NCBI GenBank assembly: GCA_030592835.1
Contig: JAUVIJ010000046.1
Location: 1-10,654, forward strand
Direction of reading: 5' to 3'
DNA length: 10,654 bases
Source: Candidatus Cloacimonadota bacterium
Lineage (GTDB): Bacteria; Cloacimonadota; Cloacimonadia; Cloacimonadales; TCS61
The notes under the pieces were generated by a model. That model saw only the letters and a list, made by a program, of their open reading frames with translations, searched no databases and was not told where the DNA came from. Below, piece after piece: positions 1 to 6,875 of the stretch; positions within the stretch are counted from its first letter, which is position 1, and the number at the start of each line of letters is the position of its first letter. A program made the position numbers and the translations under genes.

Positions 1-1203
1 TCGATCTCACCGGGTGTACTGGTTGAATTCCAGGATTATTATAGTATTTCCGTAGAAGGACAGATACTGGCTGTAGGCGAACCGGGTAATATGATCAGGT
101 TTACTTCAGCACATCCCGAGTTATTCCAGGCTGATTCAACCCACACAGGATGCTGGAACGGCATCAGGTTTGAAAATACTTCCCCGCTTAACGGAACATC
201 CCGGCTGGAATACTGCCTTCTGGAATTGAGCAAATCGACAATTAATTCCTTAATGGGAGGAGCGGTTTCTCTTGTTGATTTTTCCAAATTATGGATTGAA
301 AATTGTATATTCCAGAAAAATGTTGCAGAGTATGGTGGTGCTATCAGTTGCGATTATAATTCCAATCCTCGAATTATAAGTTGTCTATTTTCGGGAAATT
401 ATGCCATTATCAGCAGCTCGGTTATATATTCCTCCTATTCTTACCCGAAACTGATCAATAATACTGTTATCGGTAATACTATGCTGAATGAAGAAGTTTT
501 CTGGGGAACCGGAGCATTTCATTCCTTTATTTCCAAACCATTGTATATTAATAATATCATCAGAGATAACTATACTGCCTATTTTCTCCCGAATCAGCTT
601 TACGAAAACAAGGATTATTATACCAGATTCAATAATATCCAGGACTATGAACAGATCAATGGTAATATTGATCTCGATCCTATCTTTCTCGGACACGGAG
701 ATTATCCTTTTCAATTAACTGAGATCTCACCCTGTATCGATGCCGGAACTCTTGATCTCGACTTCATCGAGCTGCCGGAATATGATCTTGCCGGTAATCC
801 CAGAATAGAAGGTGAATCTGTCGATATGGGAGCTTATGAATTTATTGCTTCCGGTACAAATGACGACATAATTCCAAATAGTTTTAATCTGACCAATTAT
901 CCTAATCCTTTCAATCCGGCAGGGACCGGATCCGGTCGCAGTCCCGGGACAGTTATCAGCTTTCAGCTTTCAGAAAACAGTAGGGTATCAATATCGATCT
1001 TTAATATCAAGGGACAGCTTGTAAAGACTCTAATCAATGAAATCAAACCTGTTGGTCAGTATTCTGTAATTTGGAATGGAAGAGATAGCGACATGGAACC
1101 TGTATCTTCAGGAATTTATTTCTACAGACTGTGCTTGCATCCCGATTCATCGGGGAAAACTAAAAATGACTCGAAGATTAGGAAGATGATTCTCCTGAAA
1201 TGA
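1..1203 (+). CDS. Secreted right-handed beta-helix protein with choice-of-anchor Q region and C-terminal sorting domain (5' truncated)
   Basis: The reading frame is open from base 1 (S-I-S-P-G-V-L-V-E-F...), so the start lies outside the window; the ATG at 91 is internal. About 400 residues are visible. Residues 1-235 look like a parallel beta-helix: short repeating strands with GG, N and C turns (GGAVSLVDFSKLWIENC, YGGAISCDYNSNPRIISC, YPKLINNTVIGNT). At about 242-281 lies the SPCIDAG...GNPR...VDMGAYEF signature of 'choice-of-anchor Q' proteins. From 299 a C-terminal FlgD-like/type IX-style sorting domain begins with NYPNPFNP, continues through VSISIFNIKGQLVKTL and SSGIYFYRL, and ends in the basic KMILLK. 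Such proteins are normally exported and surface-attached or released; the substrate or ligand cannot be told. An unusual 8-10 residue insertion (AGTGSGRSPG) follows NPFNP. The gene converges on the minus-strand operon and has no evident functional link to it. Confidence 0.88.
   Translation, partial: SISPGVLVEFQDYYSISVEGQILAVGEPGNMIRFTSAHPELFQADSTHTGCWNGIRFENTSPLNGTSRLEYCLLELSKSTINSLMGGAVSLVDFSKLWIENCIFQKNVAEYGGAISCDYNSNPRIISCLFSGNYAIISSSVIYSSYSYPKLINNTVIGNTMLNEEVFWGTGAFHSFISKPLYINNIIRDNYTAYFLPNQLYENKDYYTRFNNIQDYEQINGNIDLDPIFLGHGDYPFQLTEISPCIDAGTLDLDFIELPEYDLAGNPRIEGESVDMGAYEFIASGTNDDIIPNSFNLTNYPNPFNPAGTGSGRSPGTVISFQLSENSRVSISIFNIKGQLVKTLINEIKPVGQYSVIWNGRDSDMEPVSSGIYFYRLCLHPDSSGKTKNDSKIRKMILLK
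924..950. repeat. Two adjacent perfect GC-rich palindromes inside the sorting-domain coding sequence
   Basis: Bases 924-937 (gaccggatccggtc) form a perfect 14-bp palindrome and 941-950 (gtcccgggac) a perfect 10-bp palindrome, three bases apart. The surrounding stretch 918-950 is 25/33 G+C, far above the neighbouring sequence. It encodes the residues that follow NPFNP, where related sorting domains normally run straight into a short T-x-I-x-F strand. Reading frame is kept. Confidence 0.7.
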
Positions 1204-1216
1204 TTTACAATGAATG

Positions 1217-1350
1217 ACCTTGAAAAGGTTTAAAAGTCCTTTCTCCTTGCTGAACCTTTTCAACGGTTAAAATTCCGGATTCAACAAAACCATTGAAAAG
1301 GTCTACTTGAGAGAATTCCTCTGTGGGCAAACCGTTTTCAAGGTTTAAAC
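1217..1350. repeat. Intergenic cluster of TTGAAAAGGT repeats in alternating orientation, with a 15-bp inverted repeat
   Basis: The 252-base gap between the two convergent genes holds four copies of one short motif in alternating orientation. TTGAAAAGGT occurs at 1220-1229 (+), as its reverse complement at 1254-1263, again at 1293-1302 (+), and as the variant accgttttcaa at 1331-1341 (reverse). The second and third copies sit in a longer inverted repeat, 1254-1268 with 1288-1302. It pairs at 14 of 15 positions around a 19-base loop, and the one mismatch becomes a G-U pair in the minus-strand transcript. AAGGTTTAAA is also directly repeated at 1225-1234 and 1340-1349. A hairpin here could end or stabilise the convergent transcripts, but no clear T-run follows either arm, so it is not a textbook intrinsic terminator. 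It could equally be a dispersed genomic repeat. Nothing else recognisable lies in 1204-1455. Confidence 0.6.
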
Positions 1351-1455
1351 CCAGATAATGCAATAGAGGTTTATTGAAGAGTAAAAAATATAAGTGGGTT
1401 ATGAAATACTTATTTTTCAATAACTTAGATACTTTTTCAGGGTCGATTGATTAAT

Positions 1456-4400
1456 CTATTTCTTCTTACGACTCAGAATATAATACAATACCGGAATAAA
1501 GGTCAGAACGAAGAAGGTTGATGTAACTAATCCGCCGATCGTAGATAATGAAAGTAGTCTCCAGAAATCATTTTTTCCAATATCAGCCCGGATCAACATT
1601 GGTAAAAGAGCTGTAATAGTAGTGAGGGAAGTCATCAGGATCGGTCGCATTCTATCCCGGGCAGCCTGTAATATGGCTCCGGTTATATCGATCCCTTTTT
1701 TCCTGATAAGGTTTATATGATCCACAAGGATGATAGAATTGTTAACGACGATCCCCGCCAGAAGAACCAGACCGATACGGGCAGAACTGGCAAAGGTTTC
1801 ATCATTAAAATAGAACATATAAGCAACCCCAACAAAAGCAAGAGGGATTGTGAGCAGTATGATGAAGGGATATTTAAGAGATTCGAACAATGAACTCAAC
1901 GACATATAAACCAGCAGGATGGCAAATATTAAAAGATAGATCAACTGGTTATTATCAGCATCTGTATCGAATTCTGCTTCTTCATCGACAAAGGCATAGC
2001 CGTCCGGTAAGGGATAGGTCTCGATGAGCCCATCCTTGAATTTGTTACCCTTTTTATAGGAACCGCGAAAATCAAAATTTATTCTGCGGGTATAGAGTTC
2101 ATTTTCACGTTCGATTTCCGGCATGATCTGGACGCGTTTTATTTCTGCAACTTCAGATAATTTCACCTGTCCGCCGGTTAAATTGCTGATCACAATACTG
2201 CGAAGATCATCTATAGAAAAATCCTTGAATCCTGTTTCTTTAACCTGTATTTTCAATTCTTCTTCGTTGATCTTCCTGGAAAATCCTCCATAAGCACTAT
2301 TCAGTTTACCGTAAACCTGGTTTACGATCGTATTGATATCCATTTGATAGATCGACAGTTTTTCCCGCTTAAAGGTGATCAGGTATTCAAACAGCTTCTC
2401 ATCTTTCCACCAGCCGATGGCGTTGGTATCGATATTCTGAACTCTTTTACTGGTTTTCTGCATAAAAAGAGCCAATTCCTCAGCCAGAGTTTTTAAGCTG
2501 AGATAATCATAACCAGTAAGCTTTAGGGAGAAGTTTGAAATCGAGAAACCACCACCTCCAAAAGATGGACCAAATCCTCTGATCCAGATCCGGGAATTGC
2601 CAAAATTAGTGGCATAAGCTTTCAATTTTTCCCTGATCATTAAAGGTGCTGCCGTCTTTTTAACTTCTTCGGAAAAATCCACCTTTAAATAAGCATACCT
2701 GGTCCAGACTTGGGTTTTAACCGATTCAATATTTTCATTATCAACGATTTTATCCTCGAACATTCGTGCCAGTTTATCTGTCTGTTCAATGTTCGATCCC
2801 ACCGGCAGGGAGATCCTGATCCCAATGAAATCATCCCGGGGAAACTGCCAGACAATTCCTTTCTCGACCTTATCAACATAGATCCAGATACTGAACCCGA
2901 GAAAGAGAACCACGATAGCCAGCCAGGTCCAGCGAAAACGTAGAAGAAATTTCAGAATCTTCTGGTAGATATTCAATTCTCGATTGATCGATTTTACCCC
3001 GGTAACACCTTTATTGAAAGAATTAATTTTGAGAAATCTGTATGCGACCAGCGGTATAAAAGTAAAGGAAACCAAAAGTGAGGACAGGAGTGCCAACACC
3101 ATAGAATATACAAAAGGAAGGTAAAATATTTTCAGATCACCGTGCATATAAAGAAAAGGGGCAAAAACGATTATCGTAGTTAATGTCGATGCAGTGATTG
3201 GTAATGAAACTTCTTTTACTCCCTGCATAGATGCTTCAAACCTGGAATAACCAAGATTCTGATAGCGAAAGATGTTTTCATAGACCACAATGGAATTATC
3301 AACCATCATCCCGAATCCGAGAGCAAGTCCGGCCAGGGACAGCATATTCAAACTGATTTTCAAGAAGAACATCAGGATAAAGGTAAGTGCGGTCGAAAAA
3401 ATGATAGTGGCGATTACGAGGAAGGTAGACTGGTAGTGCTTTAGAAAAATCCATAAAACCAGGAAGATGATCAGTAATGAGAAAAAACCTCTCTGATAGA
3501 GAATATTCAGATCAGAAGAAATCTTTTCAGACTCATCTTCAAGCTTAATTAAGAGTACATCATCGGGAAAATCAGTTTTACGATCCGTAATCAGTTTCTT
3601 TAATTTTCCGGCAAGCTTGAGTGAATTGGCAGTATTTTCTTTGAAAACTGTAAAGGTTACCTGGGGCATCCCATTGTAGCGCATTAAATTGAAAGGTGTT
3701 TCGTTATCCAGCGCAACTGTAGCGATCTGATGCAACTGCACGACTCTGCCATCAGTTCTGGATATCTTCAGATTTTTGATATCCTCCAGGGTCGAGAATC
3801 TATCCTTTATTTCCAGGAAATATTCCCTGCCGTTATCTATAAAACTGCTGACTGAACTTCTGTTTCCGTATTCCCTGAGTTTTTGTTGAACCTGGTATAT
3901 CGTGACTTGATTCAGATCCTGGTCTTTCAGGAGTATTCTGACAATCGCTTTTCTATCACCTGCAATCTCAAAAGCAGAAACGCCTTCTACCGATGATACA
4001 GGATACCGCAGATTTTCCTCAATATATTCCCGGAGTTGTTCTGAAGTGTAAGGTCCGGAAACACCGTATTGCAGAAAAACCTCTTCTCTGAATTCCCGGG
4101 GCACATATTCCTGGATCCGGGGTACAACATCCTCCGGTAATTTATCATGGAGTAGTTGCAGTTTCTCATTGAGTTCAAACCTGGCAAAATCCATATCAGT
4201 ATTCCGGGCAAATTCCAGGTTTACTACCGACCTCTGACCATAGGATGTAGATCTGATATTTGAAATCCCGGCAATTGTGCTTCCGATCTCTTCGATCTGG
4301 GAGGTTATATTCGCTTCCACTTCCTCCGGAGAAGCATCAGACCACATGCAGACAATCGTTAGGCGGGGATAACTGAGATCCGGCATCAGTGACAGTGGAA

Positions 4401-4509
4401 TATTGAGCACCGCATAAATGGCGACTGCAATTATCGCCAGGTAAAACATGGAGAGCGAAACAGGTCTTTTTAAGGCTAGCTCAGTTAACCAAAAAGCTTT
4501 TTTTTCTAT
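1456..4509 (-). CDS. RND-family efflux transporter, complete (AcrB/HAE type), probable ATA start
   Basis: This is an inner-membrane proton-driven exporter of the resistance-nodulation-division superfamily; the substrate is unknown. Counting from the proposed ATA start it has 1017 residues, close to the roughly 1050 of AcrB. Order: cytoplasmic helix with KRPVS at 14-18; TM1 at 21-37; first periplasmic porter region with the LMPDLSYP entry; TM2-6 at about 338-505; TM7 at 527-545; second periplasmic region with a glycine-rich FGGGGFS loop; TM8-12 from about 852 to the RKKK end. The TM4 motif reads GMMVDNSIVVYENI, with D404 and N405 where AcrB has D407 and D408. TM10 reads GIVVNNSIILVDHIN, with N923 where AcrB has K940. 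TM11 keeps RMRPILMTSLTT, including the AcrB R971 and T978 counterparts. The first in-frame ATG (4449) would remove the conserved N-terminal helix and has no Shine-Dalgarno sequence. The ATA overlaps the upstream stop codon by 4 bases (ATAG). It is the last gene of the operon in this window. Family certain; start inferred. Confidence 0.93.
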   Translation of the reverse strand: MEKKAFWLTELALKRPVSLSMFYLAIIAVAIYAVLNIPLSLMPDLSYPRLTIVCMWSDASPEEVEANITSQIEEIGSTIAGISNIRSTSYGQRSVVNLEFARNTDMDFARFELNEKLQLLHDKLPEDVVPRIQEYVPREFREEVFLQYGVSGPYTSEQLREYIEENLRYPVSSVEGVSAFEIAGDRKAIVRILLKDQDLNQVTIYQVQQKLREYGNRSSVSSFIDNGREYFLEIKDRFSTLEDIKNLKISRTDGRVVQLHQIATVALDNETPFNLMRYNGMPQVTFTVFKENTANSLKLAGKLKKLITDRKTDFPDDVLLIKLEDESEKISSDLNILYQRGFFSLLIIFLVLWIFLKHYQSTFLVIATIIFSTALTFILMFFLKISLNMLSLAGLALGFGMMVDNSIVVYENIFRYQNLGYSRFEASMQGVKEVSLPITASTLTTIIVFAPFLYMHGDLKIFYLPFVYSMVLALLSSLLVSFTFIPLVAYRFLKINSFNKGVTGVKSINRELNIYQKILKFLLRFRWTWLAIVVLFLGFSIWIYVDKVEKGIVWQFPRDDFIGIRISLPVGSNIEQTDKLARMFEDKIVDNENIESVKTQVWTRYAYLKVDFSEEVKKTAAPLMIREKLKAYATNFGNSRIWIRGFGPSFGGGGFSISNFSLKLTGYDYLSLKTLAEELALFMQKTSKRVQNIDTNAIGWWKDEKLFEYLITFKREKLSIYQMDINTIVNQVYGKLNSAYGGFSRKINEEELKIQVKETGFKDFSIDDLRSIVISNLTGGQVKLSEVAEIKRVQIMPEIERENELYTRRINFDFRGSYKKGNKFKDGLIETYPLPDGYAFVDEEAEFDTDADNNQLIYLLIFAILLVYMSLSSLFESLKYPFIILLTIPLAFVGVAYMFYFNDETFASSARIGLVLLAGIVVNNSIILVDHINLIRKKGIDITGAILQAARDRMRPILMTSLTTITALLPMLIRADIGKNDFWRLLSLSTIGGLVTSTFFVLTFIPVLYYILSRKKK

Positions 4510-5573
4510 TTCTCCACCTCATATATCTTCAGTGTATATCCATCATCCTCATCACCGGATATTTCATATAAATTATCCTCATGGAAACGACACAAATAAA
4601 TCTCTGGTTCATTAAAGAAACACTGGGCTACGATCTTTCCGGTATCATCAATAATATCGAAAAAGTCAGATTTTTCATTCTGGGTTTGGATCCAGAGTCT
4701 TCCTTCCGGATCTGTGATCATGTTAGCTATTGCACTCTCAAACTCATAATCTTTGAATTCGATATCTGCACCATGTGAACCGATCTGTTTCTTAATATCT
4801 TCCAACCGGTTTTCAAGTTCTTCGATATCTTCATCGGAAAGTTTTATCTTCTTATATTTTTTACTGATATCTCTTACATGTTCCCCTGTATAATCGAAGA
4901 CCTGGATCAGATATTCACCCGGAGTTGTTGTTGTTATGTAGATATTATCCAGACTATAATCAAAAATCGGGATCTTGCTTTCACTTATATTCATTTCGAG
5001 TGGATTAAAAGCGTTCTGAAATAATATTGTCTCTTCCTCGTCTCTGATCAATTTGATAGTCGGTTTCGTCATGATCGATCCTTTTTCCTGATCGATATCA
5101 ATAATCATGGAAAAATCGATGATCATATCATTTACATAATCCTTGCTGAAGGGGATAGTCAATCCTTCAAAACCAACATCTTCAAGATAATTCACCTCGT
5201 AATCGAAATAGGAGGTTCGCCGATTCATCTGATCTATTACCCCAAACCTGTTGAATTTGCTGTCATCGAATACTCTGGCTGGCATGGAGAATTCACCGGG
5301 ACCACTTCCCATGGTGTCCAGTAATTTAATCAGTTCGCCTTTCAAATTCATGATCCAGACCATTTTCGATTGCATACTGCATAAAATCAGTTTATCCTCG
5401 ATGAGGATGAATTCCTGAAAAGCATCAATCTCATCAGATAGTTCATGGCTGGCGATCAACTTAACTGCAATCCGTTCTACTTCAGGTTCGGCATCATTTT
5501 TTATTTCCGGAATTTTTGAATTCAGCAATCCCAATATAAGCAATGAGATGAGCAGTATCGATATTTTCTTCAT
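4506..5573 (-). CDS. Secreted 6-bladed beta-propeller protein without lipobox
   Basis: The 355-residue protein begins with a hydrophobic signal peptide (residues 1 to about 19, MKKISILLISLLILGLLNS) that has no lipobox cysteine, so it is predicted to be soluble in the periplasm or exported, unlike its two paralogues upstream. It belongs to the '6-bladed beta-propeller' family. The diagnostic stretch is GSGPGEF at 89-95, followed by a short strand and DQMNRR. Later blades include YLIQVFDYTGEHVRDI and MITDPEGRLWIQT. A charged, helix-prone segment at about 245-275 (KLSDEDIEELENRLEDIKKQ) sits between two blades; comparable inserts occur in other members of this family. Molecular function is unknown; such propellers usually bind ligands or proteins. 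The ATG at 5573 is preceded by AAGGAG with 5-base spacing. That site touches the TolC stop codon (gap of 10 bases), and its own stop overlaps the RND start, so it is tightly tied to both exporter genes. Confidence 0.85.
   Translation of the reverse strand: MKKISILLISLLILGLLNSKIPEIKNDAEPEVERIAVKLIASHELSDEIDAFQEFILIEDKLILCSMQSKMVWIMNLKGELIKLLDTMGSGPGEFSMPARVFDDSKFNRFGVIDQMNRRTSYFDYEVNYLEDVGFEGLTIPFSKDYVNDMIIDFSMIIDIDQEKGSIMTKPTIKLIRDEEETILFQNAFNPLEMNISESKIPIFDYSLDNIYITTTTPGEYLIQVFDYTGEHVRDISKKYKKIKLSDEDIEELENRLEDIKKQIGSHGADIEFKDYEFESAIANMITDPEGRLWIQTQNEKSDFFDIIDDTGKIVAQCFFNEPEIYLCRFHEDNLYEISGDEDDGYTLKIYEVEK
4512..4520 (-). promoter_or_regulatory. Shine-Dalgarno sequence deciding an ATA start for the RND gene
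   Basis: On the minus strand GAGGTGGAG lies just before AAATAG. GAGGTG matches six bases of the usual anti-Shine-Dalgarno complement and ends five bases before ATA (4509-4507). It lies inside the last codons of the upstream propeller gene, a layout that favours translational coupling. The open frame for the RND protein begins right after a TGA at about 4520. Between that stop and the ATG at 4449 there is no ATG, GTG or TTG in frame, which leaves ATA as the only plausible start for the conserved N-terminus. Confidence 0.6.
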
Positions 5574-5578
5574 GTTAT

Positions 5579-5584
5579 CTCCTT
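5579..5584 (-). promoter_or_regulatory. Ribosome binding site AAGGAG for the 5573 propeller gene
   Basis: AAGGAG on the minus strand, five bases (ATAAC) before the ATG at 5573, supports that start. It overlaps the last base of the TolC stop codon, which favours coupled translation of the two genes. Confidence 0.75.
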
Positions 5585-6858
5585 TAATATTTTTCTAATA
5601 GTAATCCACCCGACAAATTCTGGTATTCAGCCAGAATGATCAGGTAGGAATATTTTGTTTCGATCAGAGCGATCTGTGCCGACAGAAATTCACTCTTGGC
5701 AGTATTATAATCGTAAAAACTGATCAAACCGGAATAGTATCTTTCCCGGGTCAGATCGAGTTTTTTTTCCGTCAGATCCAGCTTATTCCTGCCAATCTCC
5801 AGTTCTTTCTGTTTCAACTGCAGATCAGACTGTTTACTTTGTAATTCTCTGGTTAGATCTTGTTCCAAGGAAAAAGTATTATTCATTTCGATCCTGTAAT
5901 TTCGTTGGGACGTCTTGTAATCGTATAAGCGTTCGGATAGAGATCCCAGAGGAAAGGAAAGATTTAGTGATACTTCCCAGTAATCCTGTTCTTGATCTCT
6001 ACTGATGAAATTCCCTTCGAAATCATATAGTTTGGCTTTATCCTCCCAGTATTTCTGATATTTCCAGTTGTAGTATCCATTCAGATACAGGTCAGGCAAT
6101 AAATTCAGAAGATTCCTTTTCCGGGCAACTTTCATCATCAGATTGGTCAACTCCTGTTTCTGCCAGTTGAAATGTTTTTCATGATCAAAAACCTGATCAA
6201 ATCCTGTAGAGCCTGGTTCGATATCAGAAAAGTCGGTTTCCCGTTCCAGATCAAGATCGGTTTTATGGTTCAATTCCAGCATTATTTTATCGCTCTCGTT
6301 CCTGGTTCTGTCTATATCCAGTTGCAGATTTTGCAGTTCGATCTCAGCCGAGTAAAGATCCAATTCTGTTTTAGCACCAACAGGGATTAGTTCCTTGATA
6401 TAATTGATTTCCTGTTCATAGGATAAAAAAGCCTGTTGATAGTATTCGATTTTTTTTATTTGGATAAGCAGGTTTGTATAGAGTTGTACTGTCTCCAGGA
6501 TGAGGTCATTTCTTAACTTTTTATATTCGATCTGCTCACGATCAAGATCCAGTCCAGCCAGTTTTAAACTGCTCCAGCGATCATCTAACAGATAGATATT
6601 TTCTGATACAGTGATCCCGGCACTGCCATATTGATTGCCGTCAATGTCATAATTGGCTGATGAGTAAAGGGATGCCTGAGGAACAAATGCAAGCCAGGCT
6701 TTTGCTTTCGCCCCCTCCAGGTTCTTCAGCCTGTATTCCTCGTTATGCAGAATTGTAGAATTATTTAGAGACGCTGATATACAGTCATGAATATCAATCG
6801 CATCCAGACCGAAGAAAGCGATCAGGACTAGAAAGACTACAGCAGAGGATTTTTTCAT
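5584..6858 (-). CDS. TolC-family outer membrane efflux channel
   Basis: The 424-residue protein forms the outer-membrane channel and periplasmic tunnel of a tripartite exporter, the expected partner of the RND pumps on both sides. It starts with a signal peptide (MKKSSAVVFLVLIAFFGLDA, cut near residue 20). It then shows the two-fold repeated architecture of the family: long heptad-like helices (about 85-200 and 320-424) flanking beta-strand segments that alternate polar and aromatic residues (QASLYSSANYDID; LYLNGYYNWKYQKYW; YWEVSLNLSFPLGS). The C-terminus YLIILAEYQNLSGGLL matches the usual 'Y..ala.l..lsG' ending. Length is typical. I chose the ATG at 6858 because GGGAG lies 7 bases upstream and the signal peptide begins there. 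A TTG at 6879 would add seven polar residues ahead of the signal peptide and overlap the upstream gene. Family confident; substrate unknown. Confidence 0.92.
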   Translation of the reverse strand: MKKSSAVVFLVLIAFFGLDAIDIHDCISASLNNSTILHNEEYRLKNLEGAKAKAWLAFVPQASLYSSANYDIDGNQYGSAGITVSENIYLLDDRWSSLKLAGLDLDREQIEYKKLRNDLILETVQLYTNLLIQIKKIEYYQQAFLSYEQEINYIKELIPVGAKTELDLYSAEIELQNLQLDIDRTRNESDKIMLELNHKTDLDLERETDFSDIEPGSTGFDQVFDHEKHFNWQKQELTNLMMKVARKRNLLNLLPDLYLNGYYNWKYQKYWEDKAKLYDFEGNFISRDQEQDYWEVSLNLSFPLGSLSERLYDYKTSQRNYRIEMNNTFSLEQDLTRELQSKQSDLQLKQKELEIGRNKLDLTEKKLDLTRERYYSGLISFYDYNTAKSEFLSAQIALIETKYSYLIILAEYQNLSGGLLLEKY

Positions 6859-6875
6859 CTCATCTCTCCCGGAGC

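Noticed and set aside
385..718. Open frames on both strands overlapping the beta-helix gene.
   Set aside because: They lie inside a convincing secreted protein and show no family features; they are shadow frames.
1254..1302. Classical rho-independent terminator at the convergent junction.
   Set aside because: The stem is AT-rich, the loop is 19 bases, and no T-run follows on either strand, so I list it only as a repeat or hairpin.
1205..1450. Minus-strand open frame of 71 to about 80 codons after the RND gene, with TTG at 1420 as possible start.
   Set aside because: There is no Shine-Dalgarno sequence and no ATG or GTG start. The frame runs across the repeat cluster, and its second half is simply a translation of the repeated TTGAAAAGGT motifs. 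I recognise no family.
4495..4520. Programmed frameshift on the A8 run (4498-4505) producing a propeller-RND fusion from the GTG or the upstream gene.
   Set aside because: The upstream TAG comes before the A8 run, so slippage there cannot bypass it. A coupled start at ATA explains the junction more simply.
4581..4778. Plus-strand open frame opposite the soluble propeller gene.
   Set aside because: It is antisense to a well-supported gene, and its translation shows no recognisable domain.
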